Shown one piece after another: positions 11,101 through 23,000 of a stretch of 64,000 bases of DNA. The notes under the pieces are model-generated. The model did no database searches, was not told the DNA's origin, and saw only the letters and a program-made list of their open reading frames with translations. The translations under genes and the position numbers were made by a program. Numbering within the stretch: the first letter of the stretch is position 1; every line of letters starts with the position of its first letter. Origin of the DNA: Phaeosaccion multiseriatum (taxonomy: Eukaryota > Ochrophyta, other classes); contig OZ218961.1 in NCBI GenBank assembly GCA_965112735.1, positions 1,612,001-1,676,000 on the forward strand, written 5' to 3'.

Positions 11101-11274
11101 CAGCAGCAGCAGCAGGCAGAGCAGCAGCAGGAAGAGCCAACGCAGCAGGCTGAGCCGCCAGAGGGAGGCAAACTCTGGACATACGAGGTGGCCAAAGATG
11201 GCGACAAGGGAGCCAAGGAGCACGACTGGGGCCACGATCCCAGCATGGGCCGCACGCGTAGCGGCAAGCACTGA
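8131..11274 (+). CDS. Copia gag-protease-integrase polyprotein (1047 aa)
   Basis: Starts at an ATG 113 bp after the LTR. Order of parts: capsid-like region to about residue 320; two CX2CX4HX4C zinc knuckles at about 340-375 that bind RNA; an aspartic protease motif ADSGS with Asp427; an integrase HHCC zinc finger ending in CX2C at 589-592; the integrase catalytic core with Asp620, Asp682 and Glu719 (36 residues between the last two); then an integrase tail. After about residue 865 comes a Ser/Gly-rich stretch and a long Gln/Glu/Ala-rich segment. Copia gag-pol is usually one frame. Here a single in-frame TGA (11272-11274) separates this frame from the RT frame. It is either a nonsense mutation or a readthrough stop. 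Family assignment is firm; whether this copy makes a working product is unknown. Confidence 0.93.
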   Translation: MPGAEEEGVEKADAAAPVSASSAIEGDAQQQMAAMMQKMISAEFAKHITQQGVPTAAAAAPVTISSVGGTVTPSGGGSTAQQLLELTFKPKNNEFDKKLESEGVMPLLRFMRAVTDHIGGMGAKAFLVDSDKIPNADDASRDSKYALTFSLYQQTGLKILEAIPSDMRDAIEERTRTARFQVDLVLLMQAIKEAVMGSTQSQRQEFLTSEMHDLRPGVGETGLAYLNKFLQLNVLMTEEQLPMSYSIIKDKFLRRMGQRWESFGQVHGHSVATEDEFNRFKQQAQRFDSDLQAQAREAGEDLERGLFHIFQQKQKTQQPAGGGRQTTTGAGEKDRSNTRCYRCGRKGHMRTTCPSKEELCFNCHKPGHQRADCPNSRKKKDGEHVEGSTSAIFSIPWTLQERGSGHSLYHMSKLKSGADGTRQGLADSGSALNVWPNLDGLYDFCAHQSLVQLADGKSHAPIMGKGKVNISYVSNDGKRGLKGLEVVVSPDVPFCIFAEKNLSDLLGGSARPAGKPVYFGPSADAPETVHTTQDPELGLDMLQFKIEEATEQWSDYMTYHCKNGHRNDQELRRQAKLEGVTLCGKRAPCKTCAEVKMTKAAQSKQFIDYPKAPLAQVTLDTIPLEGEHVLQACCPHTGMGWCRKVGGKTEAHFQSVYDDLNTTVFIPGERTAGYKVQCLSADNGSELIKTKAAKKMLYSQGIEVKLTDPNCQAQNGLNEARHKELARMSILFIEEAKLEEHSKQLRFVAYKLAQLLYNTRCRRGQQQSPYELYFKRKPDLQHLHIFGEQAKVRVGNKKHKQWHNDKTHSAVYVGQSPNHRSACLLFYIPSQKRFISSSSYTFVTNRRHDGTVFGSHVEKGKLPETAEKEDDSEDEDQPSSSGSSSRSSSRSSSSSASGGGGGGTKSGNVTWNTRLEEAQPAPQQQQTSRWEQVLTREFVEKLQLEGEGLERRQHAERQQRKQTAKQQQREQQKQQVAQHQAEQQQHQAEQQQQQQAEQQQEEPTQQAEPPEGGKLWTYEVAKDGDKGAKEHDWGHDPSMGRTRSGKH

Positions 11275-12291
11275 CATGCTGTCTCCTCCATACTAGGCCC
11301 ACTCTTTCTGATGCCAGGCCTAAAGGAGAGCGAGGTACCGATACCACGGTCTCTGGCCCAGGCTCAAGCAGGAGAGTACGCGGAGCAATGGACGGAGGCG
11401 TACTGGGCAGAGCTCAACGCGATCGAGCAACGCCAGGTATGGGAGGAGGTTGATTATCAAGAGGGGATGAATGTGCTGCATACAGTCATGCTCTTCAGAG
11501 CAAAGGTGACTGGGGGACTTGTGGATAGGCTCAAGTGTCGATTTGTCGTGATGGGGAACGAGCAGATCGAGGGGGAGGATTACTTTGATACCTTTGCACC
11601 AGTGGTGGGGAGCTCGACGATGAAGATGTTCTTTGCTATCACGTGCCAGAAGAAGTGGGTATTGGAGTTTGCAGATGTGGAGACGGCTTTCCTGCATGCA
11701 CCTCTGCATGAGGGGGAGTACGTGTACATTAGAGCACCAGAGGGCATGAGAAAGTTCGGGAAGGTGCTGAGGCTGTTGAAGAGTCTTTACGGTCTTCATC
11801 AGTCTCCCAAGAGGTGGAACGAGACAGTGGTGGCATTTCTACTCGCAATGGGGTGGGTACAGTGCCCAGTGGATCCGTGTCTGTTCGCCAGGTTCGAGGA
11901 GGGGGAGCTAATAGGGCTCATCATTCTATATGTAGACGACCTAGGAGGGTCAGGGGAGGGAAATCTCATTGACTGCACTTTCAAGGAGATTGACGAGCGC
12001 TTCAAGTTGAAGCGTTTGGGATCGAATGTGGGGAAATTTCTGGGAGTTGAAGTTGACTACGCATTCGAGGCGGGACGGCTCAGGCTTTCGCTAGGAGGGT
12101 ATCTTAGAGCGATGCTTGAGAAGTTCGACATGACGGAGGTACCTGTGTACGGCTCACCAGCAGAGCAGGGGGTACATTTGTCAGTGGGTATGGAGCCAAG
12201 CACCACAGAGGAGGAGGAATTGATGAAGGACAAACCATACTGCTGTTTCACAGAGGGATTCTGGAGTTTCTGTTTCCAGGAGCCAACATGA
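11275..12291 (+). CDS. Copia reverse transcriptase, truncated before RNase H
   Basis: Same frame as the upstream gag-integrase frame, directly after its TGA. The first ATG is at 11311. RT landmarks are visible in order: a W-x-E-A type N-terminal block, RLVAKG-like segment (here KCRFVVMGNEQ), the FAPV motif, the motif with ADVETAFLHAPL, the SLYGLHQSPKRWN block and the catalytic YVDD (Asp codons at 11935-11940). The frame runs through the normal RT end to the DKPY region, then leaves the family pattern and stops at 12289-12291. This is where an internal deletion removes most of RNase H. RT would synthesise cDNA in the virus-like particle. The RT domain itself looks intact. Confidence 0.9.
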   Translation, partial: HAVSSILGPLFLMPGLKESEVPIPRSLAQAQAGEYAEQWTEAYWAELNAIEQRQVWEEVDYQEGMNVLHTVMLFRAKVTGGLVDRLKCRFVVMGNEQIEGEDYFDTFAPVVGSSTMKMFFAITCQKKWVLEFADVETAFLHAPLHEGEYVYIRAPEGMRKFGKVLRLLKSLYGLHQSPKRWNETVVAFLLAMGWVQCPVDPCLFARFEEGELIGLIILYVDDLGGSGEGNLIDCTFKEIDERFKLKRLGSNVGKFLGVEVDYAFEAGRLRLSLGGYLRAMLEKFDMTEVPVYGSPAEQGVHLSVGMEPSTTEEEELMKDKPYCCFTEGFWSFCFQEPT

Positions 12292-12548
12292 CGGAGTCGG
12301 TCGTGCACGAGGACAATCAAGGGTGCATTCAGATGGCAAATGGCAACGCGGGCACCAAGCGCGTACGTCACATCGACATTCGATATCATTTCCTGCAGTA
12401 CCACGTGGACAAGGGACACGTTCGGTTTCAGTACATCAGCACAAAGGACCAGCTTGGGGACATCATGACCAAGGCATTGGCACCTCAGGTACACAGCGGT
12501 TTGGCGGGGCAGATGCTTAAGAAGGGAGACAGGAAAGGGGGGGACTAG
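12288..12548 (+). pseudogene. Remnant of copia RNase H C-terminus
   Basis: Encodes the characteristic end of copia RNase H: an EDNQG motif followed by a RVRHIDIRYHF block and TKDQLGDIMTKAL. It is in another frame than RT. The usual preceding motifs (YREAVGSL-like, the catalytic Asp and Glu blocks, SRKQ-like) are absent. From typical family spacing I estimate about 110-120 codons deleted between 12240 and 12250, with a frame change. The ATG at 12288 is probably an ordinary internal Met. Confidence 0.85.
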
Positions 12549-12684
12549 TTTAGTTCAGTAGTTTTAGTATGAGGTTTTCAGGACTTTGTCTCGGGGGGGT
12601 TTTAGGACAAGTCAGGTGTTTCCTTATTGTGTTTGTGGTAGAGTGTCAGCTATCAAGAGAGATAGTGATTCAGTCATAGGAGGG
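12549..12684 (+). other. Copia 3' untranslated region with polypurine tract
   Basis: No gene. The purine run AGGAGGG (12678-12684) lies directly against the 3' LTR, the expected place for the plus-strand primer. Confidence 0.75.
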
Positions 12685-12870
12685 TGTTGTGATGAGCATC
12701 GCCAGTTGTGACTGAGCACTATATCGACGTACAATATCGATGTGAATATCGATATTCATGTATGGCCACGGCCATCACTTCCTTGAACGCATCTCTCAGT
12801 AGGTATTATTAATACACGAGTTGACACTACTCTAGCTTGTCCCTGTCATCGTAGAGGAGATATCGCAACA
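12685..12870 (+). repeat. 3' LTR of the copia element
   Basis: 186 bp, identical to 7832-8017 by eye. Satellite resumes at 12871 in the part of the monomer starting GTGTGTGCC. Confidence 0.93.
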
Positions 12871-15800
12871 GTGTGTGCCTACCAAATATGCCAAATGCCG
12901 GCTTTGGGCGTCTTTGCCGACAGATTGGGCCATTTGAGCCTATCTGAGATCCCACTTGGCGCTGTTGTGGCAATGTCGTATCTGTGTTGGGCCTATGGTG
13001 CTGAGCCAATGCCTGGACTGGGCATGTTGTGACCAGCAAACGCGTCGTTCGGGCTGTGTGTGCCTACCAAATATGCCAAATGCCGGCTTTGGGCGTCTTT
13101 GCCGACAGATTGGGCCATTTGAGCCTATCTGAGATCCCACTTGGCGCTGTTGTGGCAATGTCGTATCTGTGTTGGGCCTATGGTGCTGAGCCAATGCCTG
13201 GACTGGGCATGTTGTGACCAGCAAACGCGTCGTTCGGGCTGTGTGTGCCCCCCAAATGCGGGCTTTGGGCGTCTTTGCCGACAGATTGGGCCATTTGAGC
13301 CTATCTGAGATCCCACTTGGCGCTGTTGTGGCAATGTCGTATCTGTGTTGGGCCTATGGTGCTGAGCCAATGCCTGGACTGGGCATGTTGTGACCAGCAA
13401 ACGCGTCGTTCGGGCTGTGTGTGCCTACCAAATATGCCAAATGCCGGCTTTGGGCGTCTTTGCCGACAGATTGGGCCATTTGAGCCTATCTGAGATCCCA
13501 CGTGGCGCTGTTGTGGCAATGTCGTATCTGTGTTGGGCCTATGGTGCTGAGCCAATGCCTGGACTGGGCATGTTGTGACCAGCAAACGCGTCGTTCGGGC
13601 TGTGTGTGCCTACCAAATATGCCAAATGCCGGCTTTGGGCGTCTTTGCCGACAGATTGGGCCATTTGAGCCTATCTGAGATCCCACTTGGCGCTGTTGTG
13701 GCAATGTCGTATCTGTGTTGGGCCTATGGTGCTGAGCCAATGCCTGGACTGGGCATGTTGTGACCAGCAAACGCGTCGTTCGGGCTGTGTGTGCGCCCCA
13801 AATGCCGGCTTTGGGCGTCTTTGCCGACAGATTGGGCCATTTGAGCCTATCTGAGATCCCACTTGGCGCTGTTGTGGCAATGTCGTATCTGTGTTGGGCC
13901 TATGGTGCTGAGCCAATGCCTGGACTGGGCATGTTGTGACCAGCAAACGCGTCGTTCGGGCTGTGTGTGCCCCCCAAATGCGGGCTTTGGGCGTCTTTGC
14001 CGACAGATTGGGCCATTTGAGCCTATCTGAGATCCCACTTGGCGCTGTTGTGGCAATGTCGTATCTGTGTTGGGCCTATGGTGCTGAGCCAATGCCTGGA
14101 CTGGGCATGTTGTGACCAGCAAACGCGTCGTTCGGGCTGTGTGTGCCTACCAAATATGCCAAATGCCGGCTTTGGGCGTCTTTGCCGACAGATTGGGCCA
14201 TTTGAGCCTATCTGAGATCCCACGTGGCGCTGTTGTGGCAATGTCGTATCTGTGTTGGGCCTATGGTGCTGAGCCAATGCCTGGACTGGGCATGTTGTGA
14301 CCAGCAAACGCGTCGTTCGGGCTTTGTGTGCCTACCAAATATGCCAAATGCCGGCTTTGGGCGTCTTTGCCGACAGATTGGGCCATTTGAGCCTATCTGA
14401 GATCCCACTTGGCGCTGTTGTGGCAATGTCGTATCTGTGTTGGGCCTATGGTGCTGAGCCAATGCCTGGACTGGGCATGTTGTGACCAGCAAACGCGTCG
14501 TTCGGGCTGTGTGTGCGCCCCAAATGCCGGCTTTGGGCGTCTTTGCCGACAGATTGGGCCATTTGAGCCTATCTGAGATCCCACTTGGCGCTGTTGTGGC
14601 AATGTCGTATCTGTGTTGGGCCTATGGTGCTGAGCCAATGCCTGGACTGGGCATGTTGTGACCAGCAAACGCGTCGTTCGGGCTGTGTGTGCCCCCCAAA
14701 TGCGGGCTTTGGGCGTCTTTGCCGACAGATTGGGCCATTTGAGCCTATCTGAGATCCCACTTGGCGCTGTTGTGGCAATGTCGTATCTGTCTTGGGCCTA
14801 TGGTGCTGAGCCAATGCCTGGACTGGGCATGTTGTGACCAGCAAACGCGTCGTTCGGGCTGTGTGTGCGCCCCAAATGCCGGCTTTGGGCGTCTTTGCCG
14901 ACAGATTGGGCCATTTGAGCCTATCTGAGATCCCACTTGGCGCTGTTGTGGCAATGTCGTATCTGTGTTGGACCTATGGTGCTGAGCCAATGCCTGGACT
15001 GGGCATGTTGTGACCAGCAAACGCGTCGTTCGGGCTGTGTGTGCCCCCCAAATGCGGGCTTTGGGCGTCTTTGCCGACAGATTGGGCCATTTGAGCCTAT
15101 CTGAGATCCCACTTGGCGCTGTTGTGGCAATGTCGTATCTGTGTTGGGCCTATGGTGCTGAGCCAATGCCTGGACTGGGCATGTTGTGACCAGCAAACGC
15201 GTCGTTCGGGCTGTGTGTGCCTACCAAATATGCCAAATGCCGGCTTTGGGCGTCTTTGCCGACAGATTGGGCCATTTGAGCCTATCTGAGATCCCACGTG
15301 GCGCTGTTGTGGCAATGTCGTATCTGTGTTGGGCCTATGGTGCTGAGCCAATGCCTGGACTGGGCATGTTGTGACCAGCAAACGCGTCGTTCGGGCTGTG
15401 TGTGCCTACCAAATATGCCAAATGCCGGCTTTGGGCGTCTTTGCCGACAGATTGGGCCATTTGAGCCTATCTGAGATCCCACTTGGCGCTGTTGTGGCAA
15501 TGTCGTATCTGTGTTGGGCCTATGGTGCTGAGCCAATGCCTGGACTGGGCATGTTGTGACCAGCAAACGCGTCGTTCGGGCTGTGTGTGCGCCCCAAATG
15601 CCGGCTTTGGGCGTCTTTGCCGACAGATTGGGCCATTTGAGCCTATCTGAGATCCCACTTGGCGCTGTTGTGGCAATGTCGTATCTGTGTTGGGCCTATG
15701 GTGCTGAGCCAATGCCTGGACTGGGCATGTTGTGACCAGCAAACGCGTCGTTCGGGCTGTGTGTGCCCCCCAAATGCGGGCTTTGGGCGTCTTTGCCGAC

Positions 15801-18800
15801 AGATTGGGCCATTTGAGCCTATCTGAGATCCCACTTGGCGCTGTTGTGGCAATGTCGTATCTGTCTTGGGCCTATGGTGCTGAGCCAATGCCTGGACTGG
15901 GCATGTTGTGACCAGCAAACGCGTCGTTCGGGCTGTGTGTGCGCCCCAAATGCCGGCTTTGGGCGTCTTTGCCGACAGATTGGGCCATTTGAGCCTATCT
16001 GAGATCCCACTTGGCGCTGTTGTGGCAATGTCGTATCTGTGTTGGACCTATGGTGCTGAGCCAATGCCTGGACTGGGCATGTTGTGACCAGCAAACGCGT
16101 CGTTCGGGCTGTGTGTGCCCCCCAAATGCGGGCTTTGGGCGTCTTTGCCGACAGATTGGGCCATTTGAGCCTATCTGAGATCCCACTTGGCGCTGTTGTG
16201 GCAATGTCGATCTGTGTTGGGCCTATGGTGCTGAGCCAATGCCTGGACTGGGCATGTTGTGACCAGCAAACGCGTCGTTCGGGCTGTGTGTGCCTACCAA
16301 ATATGCCAAATGCCGGCTTTGGGCGTCTTTGCCGACAGATTGGGCCATTTGAGCCTATCTGAGATCCCACTTGGCGCTGTTGTGGCAATGTCGTATCTGT
16401 CTTGGGCCTATGGTGCTGAGCCAATGCCTGGACTGGGCATGTTGTGACCAGCAAACGCGTCGTTCGGGCTGTGTGTGCGCCCCAAATGCCGGCTTTGGGC
16501 GTCTTTGCCGACAGATTGGGCCATTTGAGCCTATCTGAGATCCCACTTGGCGCTGTTGTGGCAATGTCGTATCTGTGTTGGGCCTATGGTGCTGAGCCAA
16601 TGCCTGGACTGGGCATGTTGTGACCAGCAAACGCGTCGTTCGGGCTGTGTGTGCCCCCCAAATGCCGGCTTTGGGCGTCTTTGCCGACAGATTGGGCCAT
16701 TTGAGCCTATCTGAGATCCCACTTGGCGCTGTTGTGGCAATGTCGTATCTGTGTTGGGCCTATGGTGCTGAGCCAATGCCTGGACTGGGCATGTTGTGAC
16801 CAGCAAACGCGTCGTTCGGGCTGTGTGTGCGCCCCAAATGCCGGCTTTGGGCGTCTTTGCCGACAGATTGGGCCATTTGAGCCTATCTGAGATCCCACTT
16901 GGCGCTGTTGTGGCAATGTCGTATCTGTGTTGGACCTATGGTGCTGAGCCAATGCCTGGACTGGGCATGTTGTGACCAGCAAACGCGTCGTTCGGGCTGT
17001 GTGTGCCCCCCAAATGCGGGCTTTGGGCGTCTTTGCCGACAGATTGGGCCATTTGAGCCTATCTGAGATCCCACTTGGCGCTGTTGTGGCAATGTCGATC
17101 TGTGTTGGGCCTATGGTGCTGAGCCAATGCCTGGACTGGGCATGTTGTGACCAGCAAACGCGTCGTTCGGGCTGTGTGTGCCTACCAAATATGCCAAATG
17201 CCGGCTTTGGGCGTCTTTGCCGACAGATTGGGCCATTTGAGCCTATCTGAGATCCCACTTGGCGCTGTTGTGGCAATGTCGTATCTGTCTTGGGCCTATG
17301 GTGCTGAGCCAATGCCTGGACTGGGCATGTTGTGACCAGCAAACGCGTCGTTCGGGCTGTGTGTGCGCCCCAAATGCCGGCTTTGGGCGTCTTTGCCGAC
17401 AGATTGGGCCATTTGAGCCTATCTGACATCCCACTTGGCGCTGTTGTGGCAATGTCGTATCTGTGTTGGGCCTATGGTGCTGAGCCAATGCCTGGACTGG
17501 GCATGTTGTGACCAGCAAACGCGTCGTTCGGGCTGTGTGTGCCCCCCAAATGCCGGCTTTGGGCGTCTTTGCCGACAGATTGGGCCATTTGAGCCTATCT
17601 GAGATCCCACTTGGCGCTGTTGTGGCAATGTCGTATCTGTGTTGGGCCTATGGTGCTGAGCCAATGCCTGGACTGGGCATGTTGTGACCAGCAAACGCGT
17701 CGTTCGGGCTGTGTGTGCCCCTCAAATGCGGGCTTTGGGCGTCTTTGCCGACAGATTGGGCCATTTGAGCCTATCTGAGATCCCACTTGGCGCTGTTGTG
17801 GCAATGTCGTATCTGTGTTGGGCCTATGGTGCTGAGCCAATGCCTGGACTGGGCATGTTGTGACCAGCAAACGCGTCGTTCGGGCTGTGTGTGCCCCCCA
17901 AATGCGGGCTTTGGGCGTCTTTGCCGACAGATTGGGCCATTTGAGCCTATCTGAGATCCCACTTGGCGCTGTTGTGGCAATGTCGTATCTGTGTTGGACC
18001 TATGGTGCTGAGCCAATGCCTGGACTGGGCATGTTGTGACCAGCAAACGCGTCGTTCGGGCTGTGTGTGCCTACCAAATATGCCAAATGCCGGCTTTGGG
18101 CGTCTTTGCCGACAGATTGGGCCATTTGAGCCTATCTGAGATCCCACTTGGCGCTGTTGTGGCAATGTCGTATCTGTGTTGGGCCTATGGTGCTGAGCCA
18201 ATGCCTGGACTGGGCATGTTGTGACCAGCAAACGCGTCGTTCGGGCTGTGTGTGCGCCCCAAATGCCGGCTTTGGGCGTCTTTGCCGACAGATTGGGCCA
18301 TTTGAGCCTATCTGAGATCCCACTTGGCGCTGTTGTGGCAATGTCGTATCTGTGTTGGACCTATGGTGCTGAGCCAATGCCTGGACTGGGCATGTTGTGA
18401 CCAGCAAACGCGTCGTTCGGGCTGTGTGTGCCCCCCAAATGCGGGCTTTGGGCGTCTTTGCCGACAGATTGGGCCATTTGAGCCTATCTGAGATCCCACT
18501 TGGCGCTGTTGTGGCAATGTCGATCTGTGTTGGGCCTATGGTGCTGAGCCAATGCCTGGACTGGGCATGTTGTGACCAGCAAACGCGTCGTTCGGGCTGT
18601 GTGTGCCTACCAAATATGCCAAATGCCGGCTTTGGGCGTCTTTGCCGACAGATTGGGCCATTTGAGCCTATCTGACATCCCACTTGGCGCTGTTGTGGCA
18701 ATGTCGTATCTGTGTTGGGCCTATGGTGCTGAGCCAATGCCTGGACTGGGCATGTTGTGACCAGCAAACGCGTCGTTCGGGCTGTGTGTGCCTACCAAAT

Positions 18801-20024
18801 ATGCCAAATGCCGGCTTTGGGCGTCTTTGCCGACAGATTGGGCCATTTGAGCCTATCTGAGATCCCACTTGGCGCTGTTGTGGCAATGTCGTATCTGTGT
18901 TGGGCCTATGGTGCTGAGCCAATGCCTGGACTGGGCATGTTGTGACCAGCAAACGCGTCGTTCGGGCTGTGTGTGCCCCTCAAATGCGGGCTTTGGGCGT
19001 CTTTGCCGACAGATTGGGCCATTTGAGCCTATCTGAGATCCCACTTGGCGCTGTTGTGGCAATGTCGTATCTGTGTTGGGCCTATGGTGCTGAGCCAATG
19101 CCTGGACTGGGCATGTTGTGACCAGCAAACGCGTCGTTCGGGCTGTGTGTGCCCCCCAAATGCGGGCTTTGGGCGTCTTTGCCGACAGATTGGGCCATTT
19201 GAGCCTATCTGAGATCCCACTTGGCGCTGTTGTGGCAATGTCGTATCTGTGTTGGACCTATGGTGCTGAGCCAATGCCTGGACTGGGCATGTTGTGACCA
19301 GCAAACGCGTCGTTCGGGCTGTGTGTGCCTACCAAATATGCCAAATGCCGGCTTTGGGCGTCTTTGCCGACAGATTGGGCCATTTGAGCCTATCTGAGAT
19401 CCCACTTGGCGCTGTTGTGGCAATGTCGTATCTGTGTTGGGCCTATGGTGCTGAGCCAATGCCTGGACTGGGCATGTTGTGACCAGCAAACGCGTCGTTC
19501 GGGCTGTGTGTGCCTACCAAATATGCCAAATGCCGGCTTTGGGCGTCTTTGCCGACAGATTGGGCCATTTGAGCCTATCTGAGATCCCACTTGGCGCTGT
19601 TGTGGCAATGTCGTATCTGTGTTGGGCCTATGGTGCTGAGCCAATGCCTGGACTGGGCATGTTGTGACCAGCAAACGCGTCGTTCGGGCTGTGTGTGCCT
19701 ACCAAATATGCCAAATGCCGGCTTTGGGCGTCTTTGCCGACAGATTGGGCCATTTGAGCCTATCTGAGATCCCACTTGGCGCTGTTGTGGCAATGTCGTA
19801 TCTGTGTTGGGCCTATGGTGCTGAGCCAATGCCTGGACTGGGCATGTTGTGACCAGCAAACGCGTCGTTCGGGCTGTGTGTGCCCCCCAAATGCGGGCTT
19901 TGGGCGTCTTTGCCGACAGATTGGGCCATTTGAGCCTATCTGAGATCCCACTTGGCGCTGTTGTGGCAATGTCGTATCTGTGTTGGGCCTATGGTGCTGA
20001 GCCAATGCCTGGACTGGGCATGTT

Positions 20025-23000
20025 GTGACCAGCAAACGCGTCGTTCGGGCTGTGTGTGCCTACCAAATATGCCAAATGCCGGCTTTGGGCGTCTTTGCCG
20101 ACAGATTGGGCCATTTGAGCCTATCTGAGATCCCACTTGGCGCTGTTGTGGCAATGTCGTATCTGTGTTGGGCCTATGGTGCTGAGCCAATGCCTGGACT
20201 GGGCATGTTGTGACCAGCAAACGCGTCGTTCGGGCTGTGTGTGCCTACCAAATATGCCAAATGCCGGCTTTGGGCGTCTTTGCCGACAGATTGGGCCATT
20301 TGAGCCTATCTGAGATCCCACGTGGCGCTGTTGTGGCAATGTCGTATCTGTGTTGGGCCTATGGTGCTGAGCCAATGCCTGGACTGGGCATGTTGTGACC
20401 AGCAAACGCGTCGTTCGGGCTGTGTGTGCCTACCAAATATGCCAAATGCCGGCTTTGGGCGTCTTTGCCGACAGATTGGGCCATTTGAGCCTATCTGAGA
20501 TCCCACTTGGCGCTGTTGTGGCAATGTCGTATCTGTGTTGGGCCTATGGTGCTGAGCCAATGCCTGGACTGGGCATGTTGTGACCAGCAAACGCGTCGTT
20601 CGGGCTGTGTGTGCCTACCAAATATGCCAAATGCCGGCTTTGGGCGTCTTTGCCGACAGATGGGCCATTTGAGCCTATCTGAGATCCCACTTGGCGCTGT
20701 TGTGGCAATGTCGTATCTGTGTTGGGCCTATGGTGCTGAGCCAATGCCTGGACTGGGCATGTTGTGACCAGCAAACGCGTCGTTCGGGCTGTGTGTGCCC
20801 CCCAAATGCGGGCTTTGGGCGTCTTTGCCGACAGATTGGGCCATTTGAGCCTATCTGAGATCCCACTTGGCGCTGTTGTGGCAATGTCGTATCTGTCTTG
20901 GGCCTATGGTGCTGAGCCAATGCCTGGACTGGGCATGTTGTGACCAGCAAACGCGTCGTTCGGGCTGTGTGTGCCCCCCAAATGCCGGCTTTGGGCGTCT
21001 TTGCCGACAGATTGGGCCATTTGAGCCTATCTGAGATCCCACTTGGCGCTGTTGTGGCAATGTCGTATCTGTGTTGGGCCTATGGTGCTGAGCCAATGCC
21101 TGGACTGGGCATGTTGTGACCAGCAAACGCGTCGTTCGGGCTGTGTGTGCCCCCCAAATGCGGGCTTTGGGCGTCTTTGCCGACAGATTGGGCCATTTGA
21201 GCCTATCTGAGATCCCACTTGGCGCTGTTGTGGCAATGTCGATCTGTGTTGGGCCTATGGTGCTGAGCCAATGCCTGGACTGGGCATGTTGTGACCAGCA
21301 AACGCGTCGTTCGGGCTGTGTGTGCCTACCAAATATGCCAAATGCCGGCTTTGGGCGTCTTTGCCGACAGATTGGGCCATTTGAGCCTATCTGAGATCCC
21401 ACTTGGCGCTGTTGTGGCAATGTCGTATCTGTCTTGGGCCTATGGTGCTGAGCCAATGCCTGGACTGGGCATGTTGTGACCAGCAAACGCGTCGTTCGGG
21501 CTGTGTGTGCCTACCAAATATGCCAAATGCCGGCTTTGGGCGTCTTTGCCGACAGATTGGGCCATTTGAGCCTATCTGAGATCCCACTTGGCGCTGTTGT
21601 GGCAATGTCGTATCTGTGTTGGGCCTATGGTGCTGAGCCAATGCCTGGACTGGGCATGTTGTGACCAGCAAACGCGTCGTTCGGGCTGTGTGTGCCCCCC
21701 AAATGCCGGCTTTGGGCGTCTTTGCCGACAGATTGGGCCATTTGAGCCTATCTGAGATCCCACTTGGCGCTGTTGTGGCAATGTCGTATCTGTGTTGGGC
21801 CTATGGTGCTGAGCCAATGCCTGGACTGGGCATGTTGTGACCAGCAAACGCGTCGTTCGGGCTGTGTGTGCCCCCCAAATGCGGGCTTTGGGCGTCTTTG
21901 CCGACAGATTGGGCCATTTGAGCCTATCTGAGATCCCACTTGGCGCTGTTGTGGCAATGTCGTATCTGTGTTGGGCCTATGGTGCTGAGCCAATGCCTGG
22001 ACTGGGCATGTTGTGACCAGCAAACGCGTCGTTCGGGCTGTGTGTGCCTACCAAATATGCCAAATGCCGGCTTTGGGCGTCTTTGCCGACAGATTGGGCC
22101 ATTTGAGCCTATCTGAGATCCCACTTGGCGCTGTTGTGGCAATGTCGTATCTGTGTTGGGCCTATGGTGCTGAGCCAATGCCTGGACTGGGCATGTTGTG
22201 ACCAGCAAACGCGTCGTTCGGGCTGTGTGTGCCTACCAAATATGCCAAATGCCGGCTTTGGGCGTCTTTGCCGACAGATTGGGCCATTTGAGCCTATCTG
22301 AGATCCCACGTGGCGCTGTTGTGGCAATGTCGTATCTGTGTTGGGCCTATGGTGCTGAGCCAATGCCTGGACTGGGCATGTTGTGACCAGCAAACGCGTC
22401 GTTCGGGCTGTGTGTGCCTACCAAATATGCCAAATGCCGGCTTTGGGCGTCTTTGCCGACAGATTGGGCCATTTGAGCCTATCTGAGATCCCACTTGGCG
22501 CTGTTGTGGCAATGTCGTATCTGTGTTGGGCCTATGGTGCTGAGCCAATGCCTGGACTGGGCATGTTGTGACCAGCAAACGCGTCGTTCGGGCTGTGTGT
22601 GCCTACCAAATATGCCAAATGCCGGCTTTGGGCGTCTTTGCCGACAGATGGGCCATTTGAGCCTATCTGAGATCCCACTTGGCGCTGTTGTGGCAATGTC
22701 GTATCTGTGTTGGGCCTATGGTGCTGAGCCAATGCCTGGACTGGGCATGTTGTGACCAGCAAACGCGTCGTTCGGGCTGTGTGTGCCCCCCAAATGCGGG
22801 CTTTGGGCGTCTTTGCCGACAGATTGGGCCATTTGAGCCTATCTGAGATCCCACTTGGCGCTGTTGTGGCAATGTCGTATCTGTCTTGGGCCTATGGTGC
22901 TGAGCCAATGCCTGGACTGGGCATGTTGTGACCAGCAAACGCGTCGTTCGGGCTGTGTGTGCCCCCCAAATGCCGGCTTTGGGCGTCTTTGCCGACAGAT

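Larger units (their letters stand above)
7832..12870 (+). mobile_element. Ty1/copia LTR retrotransposon, internally deleted
   Basis: Two identical (by eye) 186-bp LTRs with TG...CA ends bound a gag-protease-integrase frame, an RT frame and an RNase H remnant. The order integrase before RT defines the copia superfamily. Identical LTRs indicate a recent insertion, yet the RNase H region is deleted, so the copy is not self-sufficient. No target-site duplication is seen: 5 bp to the left is GGGCA and to the right GTGTG. The LTR start TGTTGTGA is also present in the satellite at the insertion point, so the exact left edge is ambiguous by up to 8 bp. Confidence 0.93.
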
